Source of the DNA: Candidatus Butyricicoccus avistercoris
GTDB taxonomy: Bacteria; Bacillota; Clostridia; Oscillospirales; Butyricicoccaceae
Length of the DNA: 64,000 nucleotides
Direction of reading: 5' to 3'
Assembly: GCA_019113005.1 (NCBI GenBank)
Contig: DXIE01000035.1
Span: 55,093 to 119,092 of the forward strand
Shown: positions 26,737 through 36,109 of the stretch, piece after piece
Layout: every line of letters begins with the position of its first letter
Position numbering within the stretch: the first letter of the stretch is position 1
Program-made: the position numbers and the translations under genes
The notes under the pieces: model-generated
The model's input: the letters and a program-made list of their open reading frames with translations, nothing else
What the model was told of the DNA's origin: nothing
The model's database searches: none

Positions 26737-28290
26737 TCAATAGAATGACCACATAAATGACATATTGCTTGTTTTTCCTGTTTTTATATAATCGCTTAGT
26801 TTAACGCCTAATATATTAAGTAAAAATACACATATACCGCCTGAAGATATCACCGTAAACACAACTGAAAGCCACTGAAAACCAACTGCACCAAGGAAAA
26901 ACGTATATAAAACTCTAACCCATAAAAAAACGGTTGCACCACAAACAAGTGGTTTTGCAAAAAGAGAAAATAATTTTTGTTTTATGTCTGTGCATGTGCA
27001 TAAACATATAAAATTACAGCTAACAGTTAAAATACTAGCCATCGCTTGAGCTATTATATAGCCATAAATACCTAGTTTTGGATTTGCAGCAAGCACCCAG
27101 ACCAAAACAAGCTGTAAAATCTCACCCGCAACGGCTGAAAACACAACAAAACGCTGTTTACCAAGACCGTTTAATATACCAGTAGTCACCATTTGATAAT
27201 AAATAAGCACAACTTCAACACCTAAAATAGCCATATATGAAAGTGCTACTTGCTCAGCAAAGAATAAACGTGACAATGTAGGTGCAAGTGGTACAATTAA
27301 TGCTGTAAGTGGAATTGCAAGTAAACCTGTTATACTTATTGCTTTTTCAGTAAGTGCATTTATACGGTTATTATTCCCCTGTGTACGGCTTTTGCTTATA
27401 GCGGGCATTATAACTGTACACATAGAACCAACCATAGCTATTGGTAATAGTAACAACGGCATAGCCATTGATGAAATAACACCTAGCTGATAAAGTGCTT
27501 GCTGCTCGGTAAGACCTGCAAGCATTAAACGCTTAGGCAAAATAATAGAGCTTGCTGAGGCTAATATATTATTAAACACCGCCGCACCAGTCAGCGGTAA
27601 AACAACCGCAATAAATTCCATATTGAAACCACTTGGAAGTGGTTTTATAATCGGCTTATATATCTTAGTTTTATAAATTCTAGCAAGTAAAGTCGCACTT
27701 ACACACTCACTTAAACACATGCCAATAAAAATTATTATTGCAACTTTACCTGTGTCCTCTCCCCCAAAAACAGCAAGCAAACCCAATACACTGCCAATTC
27801 TTATTATCTGCTCAGTAAGCTCGGCAGATGCTGCCCATTCCACTTTATCTAGTCCTATGCATATCGATTTTACAATATTTTCAATACCAGTCAAAGCTAA
27901 ACAAATAATCATTATTGGAAAAACTGTTTTTATACTTAAATCGCCCAGTATATTCTGTGCTATAAAATCTCTAAAAATAAAAAGTATACTTGCACCTAGC
28001 GATATAAATAGCACAAAGGTTTTAGCTGCTTTTTTTGTCATTAGTCCTATTGAGTTTCTATGCCCTGATGCATAAAGCTCGGCTGATAACCTAGAACACG
28101 CCATAGTAATGCCCGATAAACAAGCCGCATGCACCACAGCATAAACCGAATATGCTAAATGATACAATCCTAACCCCTCAGCACCTGCAAGACGACTAAC
28201 ACCTATACGATATATAAACCCTAAACCTTGTAAACCTATATTAGAGGCACATAAAACCATTATGCTATATAAAAGTCCATGATGTTTCAA
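26737..28290 (-). CDS. SpoVB/MVF-family polysaccharide flippase
   Basis: 517 residues with about 14 membrane helices. The N-terminus (LGFIYRIGVSRLAGAEGLGLYHLAYSVY) and the central PLLLLPIAMVGSMCTVIMPAISKS match the clostridial SpoVB/stage V group of the MVF superfamily. These proteins flip lipid-linked sugar precursors; SpoVB acts in spore cortex synthesis, while relatives act in vegetative wall or exopolysaccharide. The presence of the spoIIA operon makes a sporulation role plausible but not proven. Single gene between a divergent sigma factor and a terminator. Confidence 0.82.
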   Translation of the reverse strand: MKHHGLLYSIMVLCASNIGLQGLGFIYRIGVSRLAGAEGLGLYHLAYSVYAVVHAACLSGITMACSRLSAELYASGHRNSIGLMTKKAAKTFVLFISLGASILFIFRDFIAQNILGDLSIKTVFPIMIICLALTGIENIVKSICIGLDKVEWAASAELTEQIIRIGSVLGLLAVFGGEDTGKVAIIIFIGMCLSECVSATLLARIYKTKIYKPIIKPLPSGFNMEFIAVVLPLTGAAVFNNILASASSIILPKRLMLAGLTEQQALYQLGVISSMAMPLLLLPIAMVGSMCTVIMPAISKSRTQGNNNRINALTEKAISITGLLAIPLTALIVPLAPTLSRLFFAEQVALSYMAILGVEVVLIYYQMVTTGILNGLGKQRFVVFSAVAGEILQLVLVWVLAANPKLGIYGYIIAQAMASILTVSCNFICLCTCTDIKQKLFSLFAKPLVCGATVFLWVRVLYTFFLGAVGFQWLSVVFTVISSGGICVFLLNILGVKLSDYIKTGKTSNMSFMWSFY

Positions 28291-28433
28291 AGCATTGCCC
28301 AGTCCTTTAAAATAATTGTTTACTAAACTATATGCTCTGTTAATATATCTTTATGATTTAAAAATTTATTTTAATTTAGGTGTAGTATTTAACTTTAAAA
28401 AGGTAGTATATAAGTAGAGAGGAGGAATAAAAA

Positions 28434-28982
28434 ATGGAGGATAAAAAAATTATTGATTTATTTTTTGAAAGGTCGGAAAATGCAATAAAAGAATTAGATT
28501 TAAAATATGGAAAATTGTTTTTTAATCTATCAAATAATATTGTAAATAACAAACAAGATGCAGAGGAATGTGTAAATGATGCCTATTTAGGGGCATGGAA
28601 CACTATACCTCCACAAAAACCAAACCCACTACTTTCTTACATATGCAGAATTGTTCGCAATATTTCAATTAAAAGTTACTGGAAAAATAAAAAACACAGC
28701 AGTTATGCTATTTCACTTGATGAGCTAGAGCCTTTTATATGTGGAAATTCAGTGACAGAAAGTGAAATTGAGGTCAAAGAGCTAACTCGTATTATTGAAA
28801 AATTTTTAGATACTCTTTCAAAGGAAAATCGTATTATTTTTATAAAACGCTATTGGTTTTGTGATAGCTACAAAGATATAGCCGAATATATGGGATTTTC
28901 TGAAAAAAACATCTCTGTTCGATTAGCACGCATACGTCAAAAACTAAAAAAACATCTAATAGAAATGGAGGTTTTACTATGA
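28434..28982 (+). CDS. ECF-like RNA polymerase sigma factor
   Basis: 182 residues. Region 2 is visible at about 10-80 (LDLKYGKLFFNLSNNIVNNKQDAEECVNDAYLGAW, then ICRIVRNISIKSYWK). Region 4 lies at about 120-178 (LDTLSKENRIIFIKRYWFCDSYKDIAEYMGFSEKNISVRLARIRQKLKKHL). There is no region 1 or 3, as in extracytoplasmic-function sigma factors. GAGAGGAGG lies upstream. Its end overlaps the next gene by four bases (ATGA), strong coupling with what is probably its anti-sigma factor. It is divergent from the flippase gene, with 143 bases between. Confidence 0.88.
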   Translation: MEDKKIIDLFFERSENAIKELDLKYGKLFFNLSNNIVNNKQDAEECVNDAYLGAWNTIPPQKPNPLLSYICRIVRNISIKSYWKNKKHSSYAISLDELEPFICGNSVTESEIEVKELTRIIEKFLDTLSKENRIIFIKRYWFCDSYKDIAEYMGFSEKNISVRLARIRQKLKKHLIEMEVLL

Positions 28983-29752
28983 ATACAAAGAAGTTTTCCG
29001 ATGCTTTAAGCCAAATTGATAATAAATATATTGATGAAGCTATAAACTACAAGAAAAATAAAAAAATCACTTGGATTAAGTTTGGTACAGTAGCGGCTTG
29101 TTTTGCTGTTGTTGTTACAGCAGTTTCGGTTTTACCTAATGTTACACCAGATAAACCAAAAAACCGTTTTGGATTATCTGATAATTCTTATAATGTAACC
29201 ATATTCTATAATGAAAAAGCTCCAAATATAAGTACTGAAAAATCTCTTCTATGTTCATATACTGAGGAAGAACTATTTACTGTTTTTGATACACATATTT
29301 TCAAAGGTAAAATTTTATCACTTGATAATATAGAAATAGATTTTAATGGTCAGAAAATGTATCGTGCGATTGCACAAATAAAAATAGAAAAGGTTTATAG
29401 AGGTTCTTGTGACAAAGGTGATACTGTTTCTGTTATGTTGCCATGTCCTATTACAGAAGGTGTTTGGGTGGAAGATACAGATACTGTATGTGCTATGAAA
29501 GAAGGCATGACTGGAATATTTATGCCTATATTTTACACAGAGGAAAACTCCTTTTTAGAATATAACAATGCACGTTTAGTTCAAAAAGATATTGCAGATT
29601 ATGGCTTTCCAGATGGTATGCGTTATGCTTTTCTTGAAACTGAAGACGGACTTATATTTGATAGATATTCATATGAAACCATATCTGATGCAAAAACGCT
29701 TGATGAAGTGGAAGAATATATTCAGACAATGCTTGAAAAGTTAAGCGAGTGA
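28979..29752 (+). CDS. membrane protein, probable anti-sigma factor
   Basis: 257 residues. A short basic cytoplasmic part (about 1-30), one membrane helix (about 34-54, FGTVAACFAVVVTAVSVL), and an extracellular domain of about 200 residues with no motif that I can name. The extracellular part contains a block (KGKILSLDNIEI ... RAIAQIKIEKVYRGSCDKGDTVSVMLPC) seen in many clostridial sigma-linked proteins. The four-base overlap with the sigma gene and the single helix suggest an anti-sigma factor or signal receptor. No HxxxCxxC zinc motif is present, so it is not a classic ZAS protein. Confidence 0.65.
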   Translation: MNTKKFSDALSQIDNKYIDEAINYKKNKKITWIKFGTVAACFAVVVTAVSVLPNVTPDKPKNRFGLSDNSYNVTIFYNEKAPNISTEKSLLCSYTEEELFTVFDTHIFKGKILSLDNIEIDFNGQKMYRAIAQIKIEKVYRGSCDKGDTVSVMLPCPITEGVWVEDTDTVCAMKEGMTGIFMPIFYTEENSFLEYNNARLVQKDIADYGFPDGMRYAFLETEDGLIFDRYSYETISDAKTLDEVEEYIQTMLEKLSE

Positions 29753-29762
29753 GGAAATTATT

Positions 29763-30071
29763 ATGAAAAAACTTATTGTTTTAATTATAATAATATTAAA
29801 CATATCCGCTTGTGCAAATAATTCTGATGAAAGTTTATCACATGATAACTTCACATTATTGCATTTTGGTCAAGTTATAGAATATTATCCAGACAATGAA
29901 TATATTGAAGTCGCTGTTGGTAAAATTATCAAAGGCGAACATTTCGGAAAAAGAGCTTCATATTCAAATATATCAAAAGTCGGAGAATTGGAAATAAAAC
30001 ATGGTGGAAAATATCTTATAGCATATACTGACGAAAACAGCCCTGTATATATAATCAATGGAAACAACTAA
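29763..30071 (+). CDS. small lipoprotein of unknown function
   Basis: 102 residues. Signal sequence with lipobox ISAC (Cys near residue 17), then a mature domain of about 85 residues without known motifs. The segment QVIEYYPDNEYIEVAVGKIIKGEHFGK and the end KHGGKYLIAYT echo the VYRG/KGDTVSV pattern of the preceding protein, so both may bear the same small beta fold. Ten bases after the anti-sigma-like gene, thus the third member of a sigma/anti-sigma operon. Possibly an envelope signal or target of the sigma factor. Confidence 0.65.
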   Translation: MKKLIVLIIIILNISACANNSDESLSHDNFTLLHFGQVIEYYPDNEYIEVAVGKIIKGEHFGKRASYSNISKVGELEIKHGGKYLIAYTDENSPVYIINGNN

Positions 30072-30076
30072 CAAAA

Positions 30077-30120
30077 AGCAGAGTTTCAGGTTTAAACCTA
30101 AAACTCTGCTGATTTTTTTA
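30077..30120. terminator. bidirectional terminator, sigma operon / tgt
   Basis: Long stem AGCAGAGTTT ... AAACTCTGCT (30077-30086 with 30101-30110) with an inner AGGTTT/AAACCT stem, flanked by A runs on the left and T runs on the right. Confidence 0.85.
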
Positions 30121-31260
30121 TATTCTCTTAGCTAACTTTTCACTATATTCTGCTCTAAACTGCTCAAAAGTACCATTTTCAATGTGTTCTCTAATCTTAA
30201 CCATAAGATTATTATAAAACCATAGATTATGCTGTACAAGCAGCCTTTGAGATAGCATTTCACCCGCTTTTAAAAGGTGTCTTACATAAGCCTTGCTAAA
30301 CTTCTGGCAAGTTGGACACTGACAGCCTTCTTCTATTGGTGTATCATCTGTTTGATACTTAGCATTATTTATATTTATAATACCATTCCATGTGAATAAA
30401 TGACCATGTCTAGCGTTTCTAGTAGGCATTACACAGTCAAAGAAGTCCACACCTCTTGAAACAGCTTCAATAATATTAGATGGAGTGCCAACACCCATTA
30501 AATAACGAGGTTTATTCTCTGGTGCATGAGGAAGTACAACATCAAGTATATGATACATAACGTCGGTTGACTCACCTACTGCAAGACCTCCGATAGCATA
30601 CCCTGGTAAATCAAGCTTTTTAATATCTTCCATATGCTTAATACGCAAATCGTCATATGTTCCGCCTTGGTTAATACCAAAGAGCATTTGCTTAGGATTT
30701 ACTGTATCTGGCAGACTGTTTAATCTTTCAAGCTCATTTTTACAACGCTCTAGCCAACGTGTTGTACGCTCACAAGAATTCTTAACATATTCATATGGTG
30801 CAGGATTTTCTACACATTCATCAAATGCCATTGCAATATCAGAGCCAAGATTAGACTGTATTCTCATACTTTCCTCAGGACCCATAAATATTTTTCTGCC
30901 ATCTACATGAGAATTAAAGAAAACGCCTTCTTCTTTGATTTTACGCAGAGATGACAGTGAAAACACCTGAAATCCGCCGCTATCTGTAAGCATAGGCCCG
31001 TCCCAACGCATAAACTTATGCAGTCCACCCATTTGCCTAACAATAGCATCTCCTGGGCGAACATGCAAATGATAAGTGTTAGACAGCTCTACTTGACAAC
31101 CAAGCTCTTTTAAGTCAAATGCATCTACCGCACCTTTAATTGCCCCCGCTGTACCTACATTCATAAAAACTGGGGTTTGAACTGTGCCATGTGCAGTTTG
31201 AAATTCGCCACGTCTTGCCTTGCCTTCAGTTTTTAATATATTAAATGTTCCAACTTCCAT
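30118..31260 (-). CDS. tgt: queuine tRNA-ribosyltransferase
   Basis: 380 residues. Exchanges guanine-34 for the queuosine precursor preQ1 in tRNAs with GUN anticodons. Motifs: TDSGGFQVFSL (catalytic Asp), the second Asp in GVDFFDCVMPTRNARHG, GINQGGTYDDLR and the zinc site CQCPTC...H near residues 305-335. The substrate-loop region reads MNVGTAGAIKGAV rather than the more common MPVGTxGTVK, so it belongs to a somewhat diverged subgroup. Last gene of the asnC-aminotransferase-tgt series; 23 bases separate it from the aminotransferase. Confidence 0.93.
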   Translation of the reverse strand: MEVGTFNILKTEGKARRGEFQTAHGTVQTPVFMNVGTAGAIKGAVDAFDLKELGCQVELSNTYHLHVRPGDAIVRQMGGLHKFMRWDGPMLTDSGGFQVFSLSSLRKIKEEGVFFNSHVDGRKIFMGPEESMRIQSNLGSDIAMAFDECVENPAPYEYVKNSCERTTRWLERCKNELERLNSLPDTVNPKQMLFGINQGGTYDDLRIKHMEDIKKLDLPGYAIGGLAVGESTDVMYHILDVVLPHAPENKPRYLMGVGTPSNIIEAVSRGVDFFDCVMPTRNARHGHLFTWNGIININNAKYQTDDTPIEEGCQCPTCQKFSKAYVRHLLKAGEMLSQRLLVQHNLWFYNNLMVKIREHIENGTFEQFRAEYSEKLAKRI

Positions 31261-31283
31261 AAAAATTTTTTACTCACTCGCTT

Positions 31284-32456
31284 TTAATTTTTTATACTTT
31301 CAAGGAAAGCTCTAATTCTTCTCATAGCTTCCTTTAAATGTGCCATAGAATAAGAATACGAAATTCTAACATGACCTTCGCCGCTTTCGCCAAACGCATT
31401 ACCAGGAACAACGGCAACCTTTTGTTCTTCTAACAGACGATTGCAAAATTCCTCTGATGTCATGCCAGTTGACTCAATAGATGGGAAAACATAAAACGCA
31501 CCCATCGGCTCAAAACAATCAAGTCCCATGCTTCTCAGCTCTTCAACAAGGTAACGTCTACGCATATCGTATTGTGTACGCATACGGTGAATATCAGAAT
31601 CACCTGTTCTAATAGCTTCAATACCAGCAAACTGTGCAGTAGTAGGTGCAGACATAATACCAAACTGATGTATTTTGCAAATTGGTGCAAGCATTTCCCT
31701 AGGAGCAACTGCCCAACCAAGACGCCAACCTGTCATTGCATAAGATTTAGAGAAACCACCTACAACTATTGTGCGTTCTCTCATACCGTCAATCTCTGCA
31801 AAACAAACATGTTCACCTTCATATGTAAGGTCACAGTAAATTTCATCGCTTAATACAAGAATATTTGTATCACGAATAACTTCAGCTATTGCCTCAAGCT
31901 CTTGACGGTTCATAATAGCACCTGTTGGGTTATTAGGGAACGGCAAAACCAGAAGTTTTGTTTTAGGAGTTATCGCAGCTTTTAATCTTTCAGGTGTTAG
32001 TTTAAATTCGTCCTCTGCAACTGTTGGTATTGTTACAGGTATGCCGCCTGCCATAATTGTAAGTGGAGTATAGCAAACAAAAGATGGTTCTGGAATTAAA
32101 ACTTCATCTCCAGCACTTACAAATGCACGAATTGTGTTATCAATAGCCTCACTACCGCCAACTGTTACTAAAACCTCTTTGTCTGGGTTATATTCTACAC
32201 TGTGTCTTTGCTTAATTTTATTTGCAATTTCTGCACGAAGTTCTGCTAAACCCCAGTTAGATGTATAGAATGTTTTACCTTTTTCAAGTGAAGTTATACC
32301 TGCTCTACGAATTTGCCAAGGAGTTTCAAAGTCTGGCTCACCCACACCTAGTGAAATTGCACCGTCCATTGTCGCAACGATATCAAAAAACTTTCTGATA
32401 CCAGATGGTTTTACAATTTTGACACGGTCCGAGTAAAGTTCGGAATAATTTACCAT
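31284..32456 (-). CDS. PLP-dependent aminotransferase (class I/II)
   Basis: 390 residues, fold-type I. Features: GVGEPDFETPW, the YTSNWGLAELR substrate region, PFPNNPTGAI, VLSDEIYCDLTY, and the PLP lysine in GGFSKSYAMTGWRLGWA near residue 237. It resembles the PatA/AspC-like group that moves amino groups between amino acids and 2-oxo acids; the exact substrate cannot be told. The first codons overlap the end of the AsnC-type regulator gene by seven bases, so the regulator probably controls it. Confidence 0.92.
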   Translation of the reverse strand: MVNYSELYSDRVKIVKPSGIRKFFDIVATMDGAISLGVGEPDFETPWQIRRAGITSLEKGKTFYTSNWGLAELRAEIANKIKQRHSVEYNPDKEVLVTVGGSEAIDNTIRAFVSAGDEVLIPEPSFVCYTPLTIMAGGIPVTIPTVAEDEFKLTPERLKAAITPKTKLLVLPFPNNPTGAIMNRQELEAIAEVIRDTNILVLSDEIYCDLTYEGEHVCFAEIDGMRERTIVVGGFSKSYAMTGWRLGWAVAPREMLAPICKIHQFGIMSAPTTAQFAGIEAIRTGDSDIHRMRTQYDMRRRYLVEELRSMGLDCFEPMGAFYVFPSIESTGMTSEEFCNRLLEEQKVAVVPGNAFGESGEGHVRISYSYSMAHLKEAMRRIRAFLESIKN

Positions 32457-32941
32457 GTTATCATTACCTCTCTTGTGTCTTGAGTAGATGGGTCATAAAT
32501 AACGCCTTGGTCTTTGTATTTTTTCATAATAAAATGAGTAGCAGTAGAAATAACACTTTCCATTGGCGCGAGGTTTTCGGAAACAAACTGAGAGATTTCA
32601 CGCATAGTGTGACCTGTAATAATAATGGTAAGGTCAAAACCACCAGACATTAAATATGCACTTTGTACCTGTGGATAAGAACAAATTTGTCTTGCGATTT
32701 CATCAAAACCCATGCCCTTTTGAGGAGTTATGCGAACCTCAATCTGAGCGGTAACAGTTTCATCAGATGTTTTATCCCAATCAATAACAGCTTTATAGCC
32801 TAAAATTACATTTTCACGCTCAAGAGTTTCGATTTCCTGCTGGATTTCCTGTTCGGTTGCACCAAGCATACGAGCTATCTGGGCGGCAGTCATACGACCA
32901 TCTTGTTCCAGCATGGCGAGGATTTTTTCTTTATACTTCAT
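32450..32941 (-). CDS. Lrp/AsnC family transcriptional regulator
   Basis: 163 residues. N-terminal helix-turn-helix (DGRMTAAQIARMLGATEQEIQQEIETLERENVI), then the RAM ligand-binding domain (TAQIEVRITPQKGMGFDEIARQI ... VQSAYLMSGGFDLTIIITG). Such regulators bind amino acids and adjust linked metabolic genes. AGGAGG lies upstream of the ATG. Its stop overlaps the aminotransferase start. A small hairpin-containing leader lies upstream. Confidence 0.92.
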   Translation of the reverse strand: MKYKEKILAMLEQDGRMTAAQIARMLGATEQEIQQEIETLERENVILGYKAVIDWDKTSDETVTAQIEVRITPQKGMGFDEIARQICSYPQVQSAYLMSGGFDLTIIITGHTMREISQFVSENLAPMESVISTATHFIMKKYKDQGVIYDPSTQDTREVMITW

Positions 32942-32954
32942 AACATTTTCCTCC

Positions 32955-33012
32955 TATAACTACGGATGTCGCTGCACCCGAATAATTAAAATATCCTCTT
33001 TTGAGGTTTACA
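32955..33012 (-). promoter_or_regulatory. hairpin-containing leader of the asnC operon
   Basis: On the minus strand the leader holds ACCTC-AAAA-GAGGA and, just before the ribosome site, a second stem CGGGTG / CATCCG with loop CAGCGA (one G-T pair). No known riboswitch is recognised. It could affect translation of the regulator gene. Confidence 0.35.
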
Positions 33013-33176
33013 TACTATTATACACGATTTTTCTAAAAATGAAAATATGCAATAAAAACATAATATAATATTTACTGCTGTGTTTTATCCTAACGTTTTT
33101 ACTATTTCTATTGCATAACAGAATAAAAAGAGATAAAATAAACGTAGTTAAATGTTATTTTTTGAAAGGATAGTAT

Positions 33177-33860
33177 ATGTCAAATTTTAAAGGGTTTAGC
33201 CCTGAAGGTCTTGATTTGTTAATAGAAAATCGCCTTATGAATAGCAAGGATTTTTATGAAGAACATAAAAAAGATGTCCGTGAAAAAGCTATAAATCCAT
33301 TTCATGCACTTTGTATGGACATGACCGAGGATATGCTTAAAATAGACCCTCTTTTTGTTACAAATCCAACTCGAATGGTATCAAGAGTTAGACGTGACAC
33401 AAGATACACAAAAGATAAAACGCTTTATAGAGCAAATTTATGGTTATATTTCCGCAGACCTAAAGACAGATTTGATTCTGTACCATTTTATTATATGGAA
33501 GTCACACCAGAATACTGGAGTTATGGCTGTTTTGGTGGTTTTGGCAAAGGTGAAATGGAAATTGCAAGAGAAATGATTTTAAATGAAGATGCAAATTTTC
33601 TAAATGCATATAAAAGTGCTAAAAGCTCAGATGTTTTTTCACTTGATGGTGAAATGTATAAAAGAGAGCATTTTCCGAGTGCAAAAGATGAGTATAAACC
33701 TTGGCTTAATCGCAAATATTTAGGACTGGCATTTTATGAACATGAAGATTATTCCCCTCTTTGGGACGGTTCATTTGTAAAACCAATGCTAGATAACTTC
33801 AAAAAAATTGCACCATTTTATGATTTCTTAATTGCCATAAGAGAGCGTGCAAAGGGGTGA
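33177..33860 (+). CDS. DUF2461 family protein
   Basis: 227 residues, one DUF2461 domain over nearly the full length: FKGFSPEGLDLLIENR at the start, the very typical RVRRDTRYTKDKTLYR near residue 68, and WLNRKYLGLAFYEHED towards the end. The biochemical function of this widespread family is unknown. AAAGGA lies upstream of the ATG. Six bases separate it from the exonuclease gene, so they share an operon with the small membrane protein. Confidence 0.85.
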   Translation: MSNFKGFSPEGLDLLIENRLMNSKDFYEEHKKDVREKAINPFHALCMDMTEDMLKIDPLFVTNPTRMVSRVRRDTRYTKDKTLYRANLWLYFRRPKDRFDSVPFYYMEVTPEYWSYGCFGGFGKGEMEIAREMILNEDANFLNAYKSAKSSDVFSLDGEMYKREHFPSAKDEYKPWLNRKYLGLAFYEHEDYSPLWDGSFVKPMLDNFKKIAPFYDFLIAIRERAKG

Positions 33861-33866
33861 TATAAA

Positions 33867-34472
33867 ATGGATTTCACCGCAATAGATTTTGAAACAGGTA
33901 ATTCATATTATACAAGTGCATGTTCCATAGGTGTTTCTGTTTTTGAAAACAATGAGCCTGTAAAACAGTATTCAAGATTTATAAAGCCACCACAGGAAGC
34001 GGGTAATTTCCACTGGTATAATGTAAAAATTCACGGAATAAAACAATCTGACTTAGAAAATGAGCCAAATTTTGCTGAAGTTTGGGCAGAAATAAAACAA
34101 GATATTGAAAATAAAACTCTCGTTTGTCATAATGCTGTTTTTGATACAGCTGTACTTCGTAAATGCTTAGAGTTTTATAATATACCATTTCCAAATTTTA
34201 ATTATATCTGTACGGTTAAGGTATCACAAAAATTATGGCCTGATTTAGAAAACCATAAACTTGACACTGTTTCTTCATTTTTAGGTATAGAGCTTAATCA
34301 CCATGAAGCAGGTTCTGATGCTCATGCATGTGGCTTGATTTTACATTATGCATTAAAACAAACAGGTGCAAAAAATATAGATGAGCTTGCAGATAAATTA
34401 GGTATAAGGCTTGGATTTGTTGGTAAAAATAAACATATTTCATGTAGTTGTGCAAAAAATGCTTTAAAGTAA
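33867..34472 (+). CDS. DEDDh 3'-5' exonuclease (DnaQ-like)
   Basis: 201 residues. Exonuclease motifs: I with FTAIDFETG (D7, E9), II with CHNAVFDTAVL (Asp), III with HEAGSDAHACG (His and Asp). These are the four metal ligands and His of DEDDh exonucleases such as DnaQ/PolC-Exo. The middle contains GNFHWYNVKIHGI, typical of the stand-alone clostridial group. It might proofread or clean up DNA ends or RNA. The last 40 residues form a small domain ending in CSCAKNALK. GGGG lies before the ATG. Confidence 0.88.
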   Translation: MDFTAIDFETGNSYYTSACSIGVSVFENNEPVKQYSRFIKPPQEAGNFHWYNVKIHGIKQSDLENEPNFAEVWAEIKQDIENKTLVCHNAVFDTAVLRKCLEFYNIPFPNFNYICTVKVSQKLWPDLENHKLDTVSSFLGIELNHHEAGSDAHACGLILHYALKQTGAKNIDELADKLGIRLGFVGKNKHISCSCAKNALK

Positions 34473-34487
34473 AAGAGGTGTATTAAA

Positions 34488-34763
34488 ATGAAAAAAACAG
34501 AAATTATCACAAGAGAAACTATCACACGTTATGCACAAGACACATCAGACGCTTTTACTTCACTTATTAAATTTATGTTAGCTCGTGCAAAAGACTTTTC
34601 AGTTTTAGATTTTGCACTTTTTAAACTTTGTTTAGTAAGTTTTGGTCTTTACATAGGCTCTAAATTTGCTGAATTTTTCAAAAAATTCCGTATTGTTATA
34701 CTTATTAGCTTTATTATCTCTTATGCTTATATGCTTTGGCGTATATTCATTCGTGAGGATTAA
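34488..34763 (+). CDS. small membrane protein of unknown function
   Basis: 91 residues: a polar N-terminal helix (about 1-40), then two membrane helices (about 42-60 and 68-86), ending in basic/acidic IFIRED. It begins 15 bases after the exonuclease, with AGAGGTG upstream, and is followed by a strong terminator. Resembles phage-shock/DUF-type small permease-like proteins only in outline; not recognised. Confidence 0.6.
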   Translation: MKKTEIITRETITRYAQDTSDAFTSLIKFMLARAKDFSVLDFALFKLCLVSFGLYIGSKFAEFFKKFRIVILISFIISYAYMLWRIFIRED

Positions 34764-34772
34764 CCTTTTTTC

Positions 34773-34812
34773 ACCGCTGAGAGTGAAAATAAACTTTCAG
34801 CGGTATTTTTAT
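34773..34812 (+). terminator. rho-independent terminator
   Basis: Stem ACCGCTGA / TCAGCGGT (34773-34780 with 34797-34804), followed by ATTTTTATG. Confidence 0.8.
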
Positions 34813-34837
34813 GACTATATTATTTAGGAGAAATTAA

Positions 34838-36106
34838 ATGAAAAAATCATTTCAAAGCCCTTATTTTAAATGGGGACTTACAGCTTTTTTAGTTATTTTC
34901 TTTAGTATTTGTTTTTTCTTTTCGATTTTTAAAATGAGCGGACTATTTTCCGCAATCAAAACATTTATAGGCATATTAAAACCATTTATATATGGTGCAG
35001 TTTTAGCATATTTTGTTTTACCTATTTACAATTTACTTGTGAAAAAATCACTTCCATATACAAAAAAAGTTTTTAAATCTGAACAAAAAGCTCTTTCATG
35101 GACAAAAATGCTTTGTAGTATAATCAGCGTATTTTTTCTTATCGCCATAATAAGTGGCTTAATTTCCATGGTACTTCCAGAGCTTGCAACAAGCATTTTA
35201 GGTCTTAGCACAGCCATGCCTGATTATTTAACTGAGCTTTCCGACTGGTTAAATATAACCCTAAAGGATAATGTTGATTTACAAAATAATTTAATGCGAA
35301 TATATAACCAGTTTTCAGATTTAGCTATTGCATGGATGCAAAATGATATGCTGCCAAAAATGATTGAACTTATGGGTGGCAGTCTGCTTGGTACTGTAAA
35401 TATGTTAAAAAATGTTGTTGTAGGCATAATCATTGCGATTTACATGTTATGCAGCAAGGATTTATTTGCAGCACAGGCAAAAAAGATGATTTACAGTATT
35501 TTCAGCACAAAGAGAGCAAATTTAATAGTTAAAAATTTTAGATTTGTTCATAAAGTTTTTGGTGGTTTTATAACTGGCAAACTTCTTGATTCATTTATTA
35601 TAGGTGTTATAACCTTCTTTGCAATGACAATACTTAATATGCCATATATTATTTTAATTAGTGTTGTTATTGGTGTCACAAATTTTATACCATTTTTCGG
35701 GCCATTTATTGGTGCTATTCCATGTTCACTTTTAGTTTTAATGATTGACCCAATTCAGTGTGTATATTTTGTAATCTTTATTTTAATTTTACAGCAATTT
35801 GATGGCAATATTTTAGGCCCTAAGATTTTAGGTGACTCAACAGGTCTTTCTAGCTTTTGGGTTATGTTTGCAATTTTAATAGCAGGCGGTTTATTTGGTT
35901 TTGTTGGCATGCTTATAGGTGTTCCACTGTTTGCAGTGCTATATAGCCTTATTTCTACTCTTATCAACCATTCACTTTCAGAAAAAAATCTGCCTACAAA
36001 GACAGACAGTTATATGTTTACCGACCATATAAACCCCGAAACAAATGAGCCTGTATTTTTTGAAGATGAAAAGCCAAAACAAGAAAATAGCATTTCGATT
36101 AAATAA
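34838..36106 (+). CDS. AI-2E family transporter (second paralogue)
   Basis: 422 residues. Same family plan as the gene at 17.9 kb: N-terminal helices with LKPFIYGAVLAYFVLPI, a soluble helical middle (about 120-195), and a C-terminal block with MPYIILISVVIGVTNFIPFFGPF and LQQFDGNILGPKILGDSTGLSSFW. The polar C-terminal tail (about 390-422) is longer. The two copies are clearly diverged, so this is not a recent duplication. Substrate unknown. AGGAGA lies upstream of the ATG, just after a terminator. Confidence 0.88.
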   Translation: MKKSFQSPYFKWGLTAFLVIFFSICFFFSIFKMSGLFSAIKTFIGILKPFIYGAVLAYFVLPIYNLLVKKSLPYTKKVFKSEQKALSWTKMLCSIISVFFLIAIISGLISMVLPELATSILGLSTAMPDYLTELSDWLNITLKDNVDLQNNLMRIYNQFSDLAIAWMQNDMLPKMIELMGGSLLGTVNMLKNVVVGIIIAIYMLCSKDLFAAQAKKMIYSIFSTKRANLIVKNFRFVHKVFGGFITGKLLDSFIIGVITFFAMTILNMPYIILISVVIGVTNFIPFFGPFIGAIPCSLLVLMIDPIQCVYFVIFILILQQFDGNILGPKILGDSTGLSSFWVMFAILIAGGLFGFVGMLIGVPLFAVLYSLISTLINHSLSEKNLPTKTDSYMFTDHINPETNEPVFFEDEKPKQENSISIK

Positions 36107-36109
36107 AAA

